The notes beneath the pieces were generated by a model that was given only the letters and a program-made list of their open reading frames with translations, ran no database searches and was not told where the DNA came from. Of a DNA stretch of 64,000 nucleotides, positions 32,539 through 45,276 are shown piece after piece. Within the stretch, counting starts at the first letter, position 1. Every line of letters begins with the position of its first letter. The position numbers and the translations under genes were made by a program. Source of the stretch: Cylicocyclus nassatus (lineage: Eukaryota > Nematoda > Chromadorea > Rhabditida > Strongylidae); contig CATQJL010000223.1 of the NCBI GenBank assembly GCA_958299035.1, forward strand, positions 67,016,371 to 67,080,370. Reading direction: 5' to 3'.

Positions 32539-33187
32539 ATAGGGTGTTTCAAAAGTATGTGGCCATTGTCTGATCGTTGATATTCCTCTTCCCAAGGACT
32601 CGTTTGCCTATCATTGAGTACCAATTCGTAGAGCTGGTTTCAACTTACATTTATAGTGTAGAGCAAATCACCGGTCTCTTCATTACTGTGGGGCTAGGGA
32701 ACTTCCTGCATACGACTTCACTAAGAAAAAGCTGAGGATTCGAAGAAATCAAAAAAAAAAGCTAAAAACTTCAGTGATAGGGTTTCTATGAACGCTGAGT
32801 TTGATAGTCAACTTTGTAGAAGAGTGCTAAGCTATTTCAATGATGCAAACACTTATATTGAAATCATCGAAAAAGCGGCTGCTACTGCTTACCTGGCATA
32901 ACATTTTAACGAAGCCTAAATGATAAGATGCAAACTTCTTAGCTAGAATCAGCAACTCCAATTAGCCCAATGCGAGATTCTTCACGTCGTTCTGATTTCT
33001 TTCTACGGCTTTCTATGGCTCAAAACCTTCTTCAAGGAATTCCTACCCAATCCTACAGTAATGAGAAGTTGGAAATTTAAGCTGAAGCCGCTCTACAGAA
33101 TGGAACTGTGGTAAGCAAACAACTTTTTGGGAAGGAAGATATTGACAATCATACTTGGGCTCACATACATACTTTTAGGACACCAAG
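32539..33187. mobile_element. Foldback Tc1/mariner-like element, block 2 copy
   Basis: Counterpart of 7160-7818; ends AGGGTGTTTCAAAAGTATG and CATACTTTTAGGACACC are clearer here than in block 1. Confidence 0.6.
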
Positions 33188-33421
33188 TATGTACAGATTA
33201 TCTTCAAGCTAGAAACTGTAACAGTTTGAGCAATAAAGTAAGACAGTCTCTTTATCCCCAGTCTTCTAAGTGGCGAACAGAACTATTCCGTCTAATTCAC
33301 ATTTATGATTGAAACAAAAAAATAATATCTTCACTTTCGTCAGCAAAGCAAGATTTCTATAGAACACTTTCCATGTGAGTAATGGCTTTTGGAGCAGTTC
33401 ATAAATTAATGTTTATTTCAG

Positions 33422-33872
33422 CAAAGTGTCTACCACCTCTTCTTGAAGAGAGTACCTCAGCTGATGCAATGGAATGGATGCAAAATGAAGATGATACACT
33501 TACTAGTAAGTTATATTTCTATTTCAAAGAGCTTTGCCATCGCCTTTTGGCAGTATATATTTTTTGCCCACAAAAGTCGGATTATTTGCAAAACTATTGT
33601 CCGTTCGAGATCCGCATCCGCTGAGATTTCTGCAAAAAGCTAAAGTAGACGCAGTATTTGGATATTAGAATACCCTGACTTTACCAGATGAATCGCTTTT
33701 CCAAGAGATTGTCGTGAATTTTATTTATTTCTGCAGAAAATGCGTTCTACGTTTATGGGCATAATTTATCGCTTTCCAGACACATGTAGACGCACCAGCG
33801 ATACCAAGCACTGGCGGTTGCCCATTCATGTCAGGTGGAGCAGGCGGTGGAGCAATACATGAAGAACTATAA
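33422..33872 (+). pseudogene. Broken copy of the last three ER-protein exons
   Basis: Counterparts of 8147-8580: exon 33422-33505 has lost one base early (frameshift) and three bases later; the next exon (from about 33591) has lost its AG acceptor and carries TAG at 33666-33668 where the functional copy has CAA; the final exon (33780-33872) still reads to HEEL. With no upstream exons in block 2 this is a dead fragment. Confidence 0.9.
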
Positions 33873-34555
33873 ACACCAACGTTGCGGTTGGTGAAGGGTC
33901 AATAAAACGTGTATTAGACAGTGGAATGTGAAAAATTTTGGCGAATTCGCCGAATTGTAGTATAATAAATATTATAAAGTAAAGTGTTTTTGACAAAATG
34001 AAAGCTAATGCACAGAAAATGCACCACGCTTGGTTTAATTTCAATCACATCAGATTGCATGTTACTGAGTACTGAATGACAGACTACAGCATTTGTACTG
34101 CGTTGAAAATTTCCTGATAAACTGAGGTCTGGGTTCCAATGTTCTTTCCATATCTGCCCTCCCCACCCCATGCTCGCGGCTTTGTGCCATAGGTGCGATA
34201 GTGTGAGAATTTTCTCACCCCCTCTTCACCCCTGAGCCGGGACCAAGGTGACCCCCTCAAGTCAAAACTGAGCCTTCCAAAAAGCCAACAGGTATTTGTT
34301 TACGGAAATGTCCACTTTTTTGAAATTTTGACTACTCTAGTTTCTAAGTCTACGAAGAGAAATGTTTTAAGAATGCTGTTGTTCTCTAATCTCTCGTGAG
34401 CATAAATGTGCTCTACCGCTCATGAGTGAGGCGAAAGGCATCAAGAAGGGTGCGCGCTGCGTGCGCGCCGCGGAAGTACCTGTGGGAACCTGGCCGGGGT
34501 CCACACTATAGCCTGTACTTGAGCATTTCCATTATATAAGTCTCACCCACCCTTC

Positions 34556-35340
34556 ACCCGACACTTTTTCTAGCGGACCCAGCAAAGTATATATTTTCTG
34601 AAAGCGGAGGACGATACGGTTTCAACGGTGACTATCGCGGCGTACAAGATGTTCATCTACAAAAGTTATGAATTTTTTTATGTTAAAAACTCGAAAATCT
34701 CCAAAAAATCACGAGGACACCCTTCACCTAGGCACTTTTTCAATGGACTCCAGGCAACGTATATATTTTCTGAAAGCGGGGGACGAGACGGTTTCAATGG
34801 TGAACATCGCGGCGTACAAGATGTTCATCTCCAGAAGTTACAGATTTTTCTATCCTAAAAACTCGTAAATATCCACAAATTCTATCCACTTCACCAGACA
34901 CTTTTTCAACGACTCCAGGCAAACTATATCTTATATATAAAGATGAATGTCTGTATGTCTGTCTGTATGTCTGTATGTCTGTACGTATGTGCGGAATAGA
35001 AATTTTTATTTCTGAACCGATCGGGACCAAACTTGGCACACATATACTTCGGGGCAGGGAGCGTGTCATAGGCTACTTTTCGTTATCGATCGATATCGAT
35101 TTTATCGTTTTTTTGCAAAATTTGAGCTACGGGGCTGGGAGTTGGCACAGGGGGGGGGGGGTAATCGAGCATGCTGATTACGAATATAATAATGACAGGG
35201 CCGGGCGGAGCCGTGTTTGCCAGCTAGTATTCTCTAAAAGCAGAAGACAAGATGGTTTTGAAAACGTTTCCATTGCTGACGTTGCTGTTCATCTACAGAA
35301 ATTACGAATTTCTTCTTTTAAAAAAATTGTAAACGTTTAA
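34556..35340 (+). repeat. Three-unit tandem repeat of about 170 bases
   Basis: Units beginning CACCCTTCAC..CACTTTTTC and containing TATATTTTCTGAAAGCGG and GGCGTACAAGATGTTCATCT start near 34556, 34725 and 34890. The third is split by a Helitron at 34929-35227. No coding is inferred. Confidence 0.8.
34929..35227 (+). mobile_element. Short Helitron, family 1
   Basis: 299 bases from TCTTATATATAAAGATG to GCCAGCTAG, inserted between A and T of ACTATA|TATTCTC; neighbouring tandem units show the uninterrupted TATATTTTCTGAAAG. It carries TGTATGTCTG repeats, one GGGGCTGGGAGTTGGCAC segment, a G10 run and the GGGCGGAGCC end hairpin. It is a deleted relative of the 1.6-kb Helitron at 16412. Confidence 0.92.
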
Positions 35341-36001
35341 AAATTGTCTAACTCTTTCCGAAACAAAGATCTTCTATGGCAATTCCAAAAACAGGCAGGG
35401 TGATGTAAAAAGGAGAAGGAAATGTTGAAAAAATACAAGGTGCTGGTCAGAAATATAATTGTGTGCTGATCCAGCAGCACATCGTTTCACATTTAAAAAA
35501 GATAACCAGTGATGGTAAGGAATAAATTATGAACTTTGAATAGAAAAAATGATGAGAAAACACCATGGTTTCCCCCGCCCCTCCCCCCTCCGTCGACATT
35601 TTATAATTTTTCTACAAAGTGAAACACCCTTCACCCTGGAGGGGTTGCGACTGTAAGCGCCTTCACCCTGGAGGAGTCATTCTCACCTTATCGCACTTGT
35701 GCTTTGTGCTTCTTTTGGGGCTATTTTCCAGGGCTTCCATATTTCAAAGTGTGCCAGATGTAAGCACAACTATACCTAGGGTAAAACGGAAAACAACTGA
35801 TTTCCGTGATGCTAGCTCACAGTTTTATCAGAATATCTACACATGCCATAGAATCCACTCAGTAATTCAGCTGCCAGAGAAAGTCTAGTCTTCATTTGAT
35901 GAACACAGCGTCGTTTGTTTCAGTTTTCGCTGAAAAACCATAAAAATCTCCAACCGGAGCCAAATGGTCCCTTTTCCTGTGCTTTTCTCTCAGCTCGTCC
36001 A

Positions 36002-36093
36002 CGGATGCCCATTCATGTCAGGTGGAGCAGGCGGTGGAGCAATACATGAAGAACTATGAATACCAACGTTGCGATTGGTGAAGGGTCAATAAA
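36002..36093 (+). pseudogene. Third copy of the ER-protein last exon
   Basis: From GGATGCCCATTCATG to GAACTATGA (stop changed from TAA to TGA) followed by AATAAA at 36088. The start of the exon is missing. It is part of a local 2.2-kb duplication within block 2 (compare 33800-34170 with 36002-36330). Confidence 0.85.
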
Positions 36094-36355
36094 AAGTGTA
36101 TTATAGTATAATAAATATTATAAAGTAAGGTGTTATGCGCAAAAAGAAAGCTAATTTGCAGGAAATGCACGATTGGCCTAATTTGAAACCTAATTACTCT
36201 GATTGCAAGGCATTACTGAATGATAGACTACCGCACATGTACCGCATTGAAAATTTTCTGATATTGAGGTTTGTGTCCTAGCGTTCTTCCCAAATGTATC
36301 CTCCTCCCCCCCCCCATGCTCGCGCCTTTGTGCTTCTTTTGGGGCTCTTTTCCAG

Positions 36356-36683
36356 GGCTTCCATGCTTTAATTCAACTGTACCAGATGTAAGCACAACAC
36401 TACCTAGGGTAAAACGGAAAACAACAGATTTTTGCGTTGCTAACTCACATGCACATCACAATGAATCTATGCCATAGAATGATTCAAATCTGTGTTTCAT
36501 GTATCCTCAAGTCTAGTCTTCATTTGATGAACAGAGCGATATTTGTTTCAGTTTTCGCCGAAAAACCGCGAAAATTTCCAACCGGAGCCAAATGGCTTGG
36601 TCTGCGTTATTTCGCTCAGCTCGTCTACACCACTTTTGCCCACTTCCTCTACATCGCGCCTTCCACAAGCCATTTTGCTCTAA
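36356..36683 (+). CDS. Possible two-exon gene fragment, copy 2
   Basis: Exons 36356-36387 and 36552-36683 parallel 8873-9181, with NSTVPD then NFQPEPNG; three bases are missing in frame after NG. Here an ATG upstream (36316) is in frame with the first exon through the acceptor region. Function not recognised. Confidence 0.3.
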
Positions 36684-36722
36684 TACTCTGATATTTTCGT
36701 AATTAATTGCATAACAAGCCGT

Positions 36723-37177
36723 TCAGACAACCAACCGGAACTTCCGCATAACGTTTGGAAAAGCTCCGCCGGGTCACCTGCAGAAGTTCCGAAGAATGCC
36801 AACCATGACATGAAAAGAGAACACCTAAGCGAGATGCGAACGTTGCTCTACTGATTGTGAGACTCACTCACTGTCTGCACTACGAATGATATGCTCAACA
36901 ATGCACTCTGGTTGATGGCGAGACAGCATTGTTATAGACAACACATTTAAAATCCTGCAGAAGTGGCAGGTCAGAATGTTGCGGAACCGCTGGCTTTTTT
37001 GGGCATTTCCGCAGCATTTTGTAAAAAGCCCTGAGTATCCGTTTTCAACCAGTCTGACGTGAAAATCCTGCGGAAGTTCCTTTTTTAAGGTTTCCAATTT
37101 TGTTATAGTAAACAAAACCCTGCGGAAGCGCTGAAACCGAACCCCTTGTCTTGCGGAAGTTCCGGTGGATTGTCTGA
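36723..37177. mobile_element. TCAGACAA-ended inverted-repeat element, copy 2
   Basis: Ends TCAGACAACCAACCGGAAC and GTTCCGGTGGATTGTCTGA, clearer than in block 1; about 80 bases longer because of sequence near 36850-36930. Confidence 0.7.
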
Positions 37178-37411
37178 GCGTATGTCATCCAAAGCGCTTG
37201 CGGTCAACTCACACGCTGATCACGGCGCCGGCTTAGATTTTTGTATGAAGCAACAAATCTAGCACATCCTTTCTTTGGAAATTTTTCCAGTTTTCACCAC
37301 TCTGAAAATTTTGTGTATAGATTGATGCGCACATGTTCACATGGTCTATGAGCGCAATGCTTGCTAAGGAAACAACGAGCATCAAATCACTTATCAGTAA
37401 GCAATATCAAA

Positions 37412-37895
37412 ACCTTCAGCTTTTTCTATGCCACAACAGATTTTTATCGGAACTCTTTATTATGCCTTACATTTCGGCGGAAAAACGCCGTCCTCAGAGG
37501 CCTGAAAACGATCCAATCACTTCTATCAAATGCTTTATGCGATCAAACGCCTTAACCAAGTTGTACATCTGATTCTAAAGTGATCGGAGCCTAGGGTCCA
37601 CGCCGAATTGACTTACCAAGAGTTCCACAGAAGAACACGACGAAAGCTCTTTCGGTCGCCTACAGGATATGGTGACAATAAATAGTCCATTTGAGTTGGA
37701 CATGTTTATGTAGCTATAGCCATTTTGCCATCAAACGTACGATTTGGTTGAGCCGTTTGATCGCATAAAGAGTTTTATGGAAGTGATTCAATTGCTTTCA
37801 GGCCTCTGAGGATGTGTTCCGCCGAAACGCAATGCTCAATAAAGAGTTCTGAATAAAATCTGTTGTGGCATAGAAAAAGCTAACGATATACTATC
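37412..37895. mobile_element. Foldback element with GCCGAAACG-type ends, copy 2 (uninterrupted)
   Basis: Inverted arms from CTTTTTCTATGCCACAACAG to CTGTTGTGGCATAGAAAAAG. Both arms contain the CTCTGAGGA...CGCCGAAA hairpin and AATAAAGAGTTC. It is the empty-site reference for the TTAA insertion at 11044. Confidence 0.7.
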
Positions 37896-39670
37896 AACAT
37901 GGCAAGGTTTGAAGGAAGGAGAACTTATGGAATATCAAAACCGTTGCTGTATCGTAAATTTTGTATCTAGCAGTTTAGTGGCTGAAGTTAGAAATTGCAT
38001 TTGGAAAGAAGAATCAAAGGACCCCTTCCGGCAAGGACAAGGATATATAGATATAGCCATTTTGTATACAGCAACTTTGTTGTTTTTCCGTGATTGTGAC
38101 AATGATCTCCTTACAAGAAAATCCTTTCTAGTCGAGGTGGCTCTTCCAAATTATCTTATATCACTTTAAAGAGCATTAAATACTGATTCCAAATCTGCTT
38201 TCTTTTCTGTGATAAAACTCTGTGGAAGAAGTTAGGAGCAATTGAAACTCCAAATTTTAGGCTTTAAGTGGCATAAATTAGCAAATCTTGTAGAAAACAC
38301 TTGGACGTGGCTAGTTGCATTTGTATCAACTATATGGATTATAAGGAAGTAATACAGCCGGTGGAAATTCGCATAGATGTTTTTACAGGCTTTCTCTAAT
38401 TTTATGCCACTTAGAGCGTACAAATTTGGGCTTTCAGAAGCTCATAACTTCTCAGACAATACCTTCCCGAGAGCTTATTTGTCGAACATCGCGAGAGCTT
38501 TACGGGAACTTTCCGAGGTGACCCGCGGAAGGTTCCCCACAGCCCTCGCTGAGTTCCCGCAAATTGCCTGATCTTTCGGAGAGCTGTTCCACAGGAAAAG
38601 AAAGCAGCTTTGGAATCAGCGTTAAATGCTTTCTGAAGTGGCATAGAAATCACTTGAAAGGTCCGCTTCAACCAAAAAGGCTCCCCTTTTTAGGTGGGTA
38701 ATCCAAACCGCTATATTGGTGCATTGGCTAATTGCATAACGCATGAAACTATGATGCCATAATAGCTTTGATGCTATAGGTTTTGCGAGTGGTTGCTTCA
38801 AATTTTGAGCATCCAAAAAGATAAAGCATGGAAAAACTTTTCCAAAACAGGTATGTTAGTAAACGAGCTTGTAGTGTAAATGCGACCAAATATACGTAAG
38901 AAGTTTCTCATGACAAAGGAGCTATAAACATTCTGGATAGGATCTAAACTACTGAATGCTTCAGTACAGCTTTGCTTGCAAGCAACCTTCAAATATTGAC
39001 TTCACTCCTGAATGGAAAAGGACAAAAGTTCAGTTTGTGAATTAATACGTGTACTGCACAGCGCGCTATCCTATGCGACATGATTTTGGGATGCCCTATA
39101 TAACCACGACTTTGGGCGCGTAACGGCTAGCCCCAGAAATTCTTCATAAAGTTGTTTCAAAATTTTCCAAAATTATTTCTGAATGACGATCACTTCTACG
39201 ACTCACTTCCACAATTTTCTGACTGATGACAGCACTTTTACAAATCTCGCGAACTATCCCAAGCAAGGTCCCCGTGTACTAGTTTTCCGTTCCCGTTCAG
39301 GCTCGTATCATCAAAAGGTTACTGCATGACGAGCGCAGAAGCTGTATTAGTTGAACGGGCGCGAACGCGGTGAGCGCGTATCTTCACCATTGTAAACCTT
39401 GCGTCTCAAGCGCTCTGCGGCTAATAAGGCAGCGTTCGCGCCCAAAGATATTGCGCCTTCGTCATGCATTAGCCTAAAGCGCTCTGAGGAAGGACGTCAA
39501 TCATGCGCGATCGCTAATTTCGAAGGAAACAGCTTTCATTTTGTAGGAGAACAGACCAGCAACCGTCATAATCTAATCTTGTTATCAGAAATCAAATGTT
39601 TTGGGTCACTAATAATCTCCAAGATGTGTGAATACAGTACGCAAAAAATATTTATTCGTAATGAAACTGA

Positions 39671-42600
39671 TCACTTTGTCGCTTTTCTTCTTTCAAATGC
39701 GCATTTAGTCATGATGGCCGCATTGTGAACAGTGTAATCACATCCGAATATATAAGTTTTCTTTCTAGTTCCGAAGCATTCCGATATTCCGCAGAATTTC
39801 GACTTTGGTTTGGGCAGCTGAAATGGCTGGCTATAATTTTGTCCTCCGAAACTTACGATGCTCTAAGAGGAACCTTTAATTACTATCACATATATTAGAC
39901 TCTTTAGTGGTTCACCTATAAAACACTTAGTCTCTTTTCGGCCCATATGTTATAAGTTTTCACTCAATTACGTTAAATTTCGATTACCATCAAGTGTTTG
40001 TTGATACTAAATAGATTGCAAGCCTTGCACCAGATAGTTAAAACAGCCACGAATCGATTATACTTATTATCTAAAAATGTTTCTTGGTAGCCGATGGAGT
40101 GAAGCAAGCTCTACAAATGGCTTTATACACCACGCCTACTTTGATCCACACAAGGTTTGGAGCCAAGAAACTAAATGTTGCCCGAAAGATCGAGAAAAAG
40201 TCGGAACTCCAAAGAACTCCAAAAAAAGTCTTGTGAAACTGCAAATCAAAATATGATACTCTAACGGCAACTGGCCCACGCAGTGCAATTACACCATTGG
40301 GTGGCTGGCTGGCTCGGGTGGCTTCCCAGTATATACTATGCTACAGCAGTATACTATGCTACAGATAACAGTCATAGCTATTGATTATCTGCACAAAAAT
40401 GAGAAACATATAAAGTACGATAAAAACCTAAATCCATGAGGAGCTACATCTTCTGTTTCTAAAAGACTAGCTTTTGTACAAACTTGAGAATTAACATTGT
40501 ACCTCTCAAGGCTCGTGTACACAATTACCACTGTGAAGAAAACTCAGCGTTACCTTGGCAAAAGTATGATTTTGGAATCAATTGTTCAGTATTTCCAATA
40601 TAATGTGCTTGCGGTGCGGACAAGAATTTGCGCTGTTGCGCGTGAACAAATAGCTAAAACGACTGCACGAAATCGCTCGGATCGCTGTAGACTGCGCACG
40701 CGAGAATGTCTGCAATGCGGCTGCCGAGTACGAACGCTATGATGACTCATGCGCGCGAATGCCAGTATCCTGCAAGAGACACGCTCGGAGACATTTACCC
40801 CAGGCGATTCCGTGCACTCAACTACACCTTGAAATGCCGGCAATCTGGCGCGCAAATAGTCTGTGTTACACGCGTAGCTATTTGTTCATCAAATTTTCGC
40901 AAACTCTTGGCAACGCAAGCACAATATCGTAAGAGGAAAGTCTACTAGACTGTATCAGCAGAAGAAAAGTTACGGTAAGTGCACACATGAATGTTTGGTG
41001 CGAATAGTATATTTCCTAAGCAAGTTGCACATTGCCAAAATCTCTGGACGGCGTTCCGATTTTTTTGGTGACTTGGTTTTTTGAAACTTCCTTAGCTCCT
41101 ATTGCGACTAGCGATGCACGCGTTCCTGAACGTATGAAGGGGGCACCGGTTGTTCCGCGTTATTTGGCGATGATTAGGGTAGCTAAGTTGCGCGTTGCCG
41201 CCATCGCCTCCAACCTCTAATTGCTAGCACGTAGCCAACAAAACGGCCAAGTAAGGCTGATTTACGGGTAGGGGAACGAAAGCCGCCAGCTTCGGTCGCC
41301 TGCGCGGACTTCTGCTCCTGGGGCGACATGCAACAACGTTGCGAAAGGACCAGCTAGCCGCGAAAGGCGGCTCAAACTGGCGGCTTTCATTCCTCTACCC
41401 CTGATTTACTCACCTGCTTACTTTTGCATGGATTATCTTTGTATTCTAATCTTGTGAAAGATTTCCGAGTTGTACGCAAACAGCTGCGTCACAGAGCCGA
41501 CCAGATAGAACGTACAACACCGGAAGAAAGTGCTGCATGCTCAAAATGTCTAGATTGCCGTTTCCATTTGCTGTACAAACCACAAGGACCTAATCAGTTA
41601 GTAGATACTAAGTTCCGTGTGTTTGCCGCTTTCTTTCTTTCCGTCTTGCGCAAATTTAAAAGAGCGCGTACGAACAGTAATTTAATGCTTGCCCAACGTC
41701 GCGGTCTGCGTGACAATTTCTAGAGCTCGTCTTTCTCTATCAAACTGTATTACGAAGTCATGTAGAATGTAAAATATGACTTATAGCGACTTACCTATTT
41801 GTGTAAGAGTTTTTCACTAGGAAACCGCATCATCATCTAATGGTCAGGAAACTATTTCTATTTTTTCCTTTTTGCTACGACCCAGAATAGCATCAAAAAT
41901 ATTGAAAAGAAGGCGTACTCAAAGCAAGCAATACAGTACAACTTGTGCTTGAAATTGGAAGTGTATGATTGTAAAGTACCAAGCAGAAAGCGATTTCAGA
42001 TAATAGTTTCTTGGTCAAACCAACAAGCTTTCTTTTGGCTTACAGTCATCGTGGTTTTTTGAAGTCTTATAGTCTTTTAACTGGATTTTTTTGTTCTGTG
42101 TGTAGCCTATGGCCTCCAACGCTACTAGACGAGTTAGAAAGAAAGAGCAGTAGCAATTGTATCGAATTAAATGATCGAAAAGAACAGCGATTTTTTCTCA
42201 GAATGAACTTTTTACAACCAATCAAACCCTTTTAGAACCCTTACCTTTTCAATCCCCACTATGACTTCTCTAGCCACATCTGTGAAGAGTTCAGCGAGAG
42301 TGGTTATGTTAAAGATACCATCGCCTTCTCTATAAACTCTTTTAGTCTGCACCATGAACAGAATTACTTATCATTGAAAGAGAATGAATAACTTACATCT
42401 TAGTTACTTGTGAAACTCCGAAGCTCTTACGAGGATTGTGAATCGATTCTCTGTTTTTGGCCAAATTGCAGTTGAATATCTGAAAGGTATTTTTGGATTT
42501 TCGAAGGCTGGATTTCGCTTGTTTACTTTTGATGTGATTTATACAGTGCAGGATTATTTATTAGGCTCTTTTCTAAACAAGATTTTCCCGTCAAATTTTT

Positions 42601-44507
42601 TCTTTCGGAACAAATTTTGCACGCTGTTCGAAAACCCTATTTAAACCTTTTCTTACTATTGTTGCAACAAACTTTGCAATTAATTTGCTGATATTTACAA
42701 TGCTTCAAACAGCCACCTATAAATCATTCATTGCCTCCACCCCCTTGGGTAGGATTTAAGCGCAAGCAAACGCAAATTTTTGGCAGAGCTACCGTTGGAA
42801 TTTTTCTAGATATTGCAAAATTGATTATAATTTTTGAATTAGACTGAGAAGTCTAAAGTGGAGTTTTTTTGCTGTTTTTTTTACTGTGAGGATGTGTGAG
42901 GGTGTGAGGCACTTTCTTGATGACTTTCTTTGCATCACCGGACTCCTTACATGGAATCAGGAAACTTTTTGATGAGTAGCAGACGCTATTGCTAAGGACA
43001 ATGTACAAGGAAAAACAGCAAAAAAATCCTTTCCATCGATTTCGGCGATATTGAGTCTTCCAGTGCCCTTAGCAAGAAAACTCTGTGTAAGTTATATTGA
43101 CAACTTTCTCTGGGCCCGTTCTACCGTCTTCCATCATTTCTTGATCTTGCTTTGAAAATGCCGAACTCGAATAACGCTCGTTGATTGCTTTTTAATGCCA
43201 GTGATAGAAATTTCGAAGCAAGAAACATCCTCTCTACAACTTCTACTTTCCCTTGATAGCTTAGAGAAAGTAGAAGTTGTAGAGAGATGTTTCTTTCTGT
43301 TAACCAAGTTAGTTTCATTTTGAAACCTTGATAAAACAAGAAGTTATGTTTTTTAGGAAGGCGTAAACAAATTTCGGCTCAACATCATTTTAATGCCAAA
43401 ATTGTAGCTATCTCGCTTTCCACCTTAGTGCTGGCACACCATGTACTACCAAAAGCCATTACAGGACGAAGCCTCAAATACTTATCGTTTTGAAGTGATA
43501 GAAATTTCGAAGCAAGAAAAGCTTCAGAAAATAAAAGCAGCTCCGCTCATCAATTTGAGGTCTTCTCAAGATAATGAGTTTGAAAGTGTGTTTTGCGTTA
43601 GAAGGATGCGTCGAAAGTTGATAATTATAATCTGAAGCGAGGTTTTAAATGTTCTGAGTTCTAAATGCACTGAAGCCGAATTTTGGCTTGCATGCTCAGA
43701 AAACCCATGCTGATAAAAGCAGAACCTTGCAGCTTCTACCTTCTGAAATAGTCTCTCGTTTTCGATTTCATCTTTTGCAGCAGGGCTTGGACGACTTTGT
43801 TAGAGACCCCGCTATCCACCCGTCCAAAAAATGCAAGGTCTTGAGAAAAGCTTGTTTTCGCCATCTTTGCGTCTTCTAAAGTGCACTTTCGAGATCAGCA
43901 CAGGGGATAAACTTAGGTAGAACATTTTTTGGATTTAGGATTTGCCAAAATACTGCCTTCAAACCTGCAGTATTCGCAATCAATTTTATCTATGACCGCA
44001 AGTAACCCGGCAATTCAGTGGGTGGGGAAGGGGGGAGGGGGAATAGAATCTAGCACGCATTTGGACAATACAGGAATTCTTAGCATTAGTGGCAGTTGTG
44101 AAATGCATTTCATAAATTAACTTTCAAAAAATTTAGAATAGTCATTGAAGCACCCTGATTTCAATAATTTTTTTGCACAGTTTACTTGGTGCTGAGTTAA
44201 AAATTATAGCTGAATTTTAGTAAAAATTCAAACTAACCAGGTGATGTGGTATTTCCATATGGTCAAGGATTGAACTGAGGAAATCTCCTATCAACTCGTT
44301 GAAATCATTCAGTTCTGTGTCATTTGGTTGTTTTCCAACCATGATGCTTCCGCTTCTATGCTGACTCGAATCGCATCCTATCATTTTATCAGCCTGGTAA
44401 TCAGCATTCGCCCACGCAAGAAGTAGCTAAATTTGAATTATGATGTATTTTCAAAAAGAAGGGAGAATGATGAAACTTACGAAGAAGCATGTAAGATGAT
44501 GCAACAT
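39671..44507 (-). CDS. Secreted cysteine-module protein, block 2 member (partial model)
   Basis: Exons recognised: 44507-44481 (MLHHLTCFF), 44426-44238 (63 codons), a W-exon from 42479 (contains YSTAIWPKTE), 42329-42245 (28 codons, EGDGIFNITTLAELF) and the last exon 39817-39671 (48 codons, CGISECF, FGCDYTVHN, KCAFE, TGA). All listed exons are open and phases at exons 1-2 and into the 28-codon exon agree; a linker exon after exon 2 is not located. Signal peptide MLHHLTCFF-LLLAWANA, mature start near DYQADK. Compared with block 1 the changes are mostly amino-acid substitutions with one lost codon in exon 2, so this may be the less decayed of the two block copies. Function unknown. Confidence 0.55.
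40748..40948 (+). other. Conserved open frame shared by both blocks, copy 2
   Basis: Counterpart of 18424-18633, 66 codons to the same TAG-like end with only V/I-type changes. Not assigned. Confidence 0.3.
41266..41401. mobile_element. hAT-like MITE with 8-bp target duplication
   Basis: 136 bases; inverted arms GGGTAGGGGAACGAAAGCCG and CGGCTTTCATTCCTCTACCC; flanked by TGATTTAC on both sides (41258-41265, 41402-41409). Block 1 has a single TGATTTAT at this place (about 18938). Eight-base duplications are characteristic of hAT elements. Confidence 0.88.
43224..43292. repeat. Quasi-palindrome created in block 2
   Basis: TCTCTACAACTTCTACTTTC is followed 18 bases later by its complement GAAAGTAGAAGTTGTAGAGA. 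Block 1 has only the right-hand arm (near 21120-21145), so the left arm arose after duplication. Confidence 0.8.
43441..43635 (+). other. Open 64-codon frame, frameshifted in block 1
   Basis: Plus-strand frame with ASNTYRFEVIEISKQEKLQK and FESVFCVRRMRRK. The counterpart at 21950-22035 shares the start (ASNTYRFKVIEISKQE) but then shifts frame. Composition is protein-like, yet no gene context was found. Possibly a gene fragment. Confidence 0.3.
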
Positions 44508-45276
44508 ATTGTTGAGGCACTCTACGTTGTTTGCGCTGATCTAGTGCAGTTGGTATTTATTCTAAGACTTGTTTGACCATATGTCTTTGAACAGCTTGCT
44601 CAACAAGCCCGGATAAATATTCGTACGTTTATCAGTCATACAAAGCACTTGATGAGTGGAAAGAAACTGCACTTGGATATGTTAGTACACATATAGTACA
44701 TACCCTTTTATTTTGTAGCAATATGTAGATCTTACTTATATAAACGGATCTATTTGTATTCTTCCCATTGTCTCCTTACACATTAAGAAGTGCATGTTTT
44801 CCTTCACAACACCGGTCAGTCACTTTCATTGATACTATTTATGATTTGAAGTGTAGGTATAGGCAACAGCGTCTTACGGTAGTTTTTGGTTCTTTTTTTG
44901 GTCAAAAATCCGAGATTTTCTGACTGAAAACCAGTGTGAACGAAATTACGTCGAGGATAGCTCATATGACACCTAAACATATGCCCTTTGAATCAACAGC
45001 ATTTTGTCATGCTGTACACGACATCGCTTCCTCAATATTGACTTTAAATTCTGGAAAACAATTTTGTAGCCGAGTTCATTCGAATGCATTCCAGCTGGAA
45101 CGCAGTGAGCAGCTGTATTAAAGGAATCACGAAAATATTTCTGCGCTGTCTATGAATGTACTTGTTGTTTTTAATTCATCTTTCGACGATCTTTGAGTTC
45201 TTACCATTTCGTAAAGGTTGATTTAGCTTCGGCTTGCAGTACAATCGTACTAACGATTGCTCTTCTTTATTGTCGA

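Noticed and set aside
34929..34990. TGTCTG/TGTATG direct repeats as a CRISPR-like array or microsatellite locus
   Set aside because: They are the typical head repeats of the Helitron family, with exact element ends around them; no spacers of constant length.
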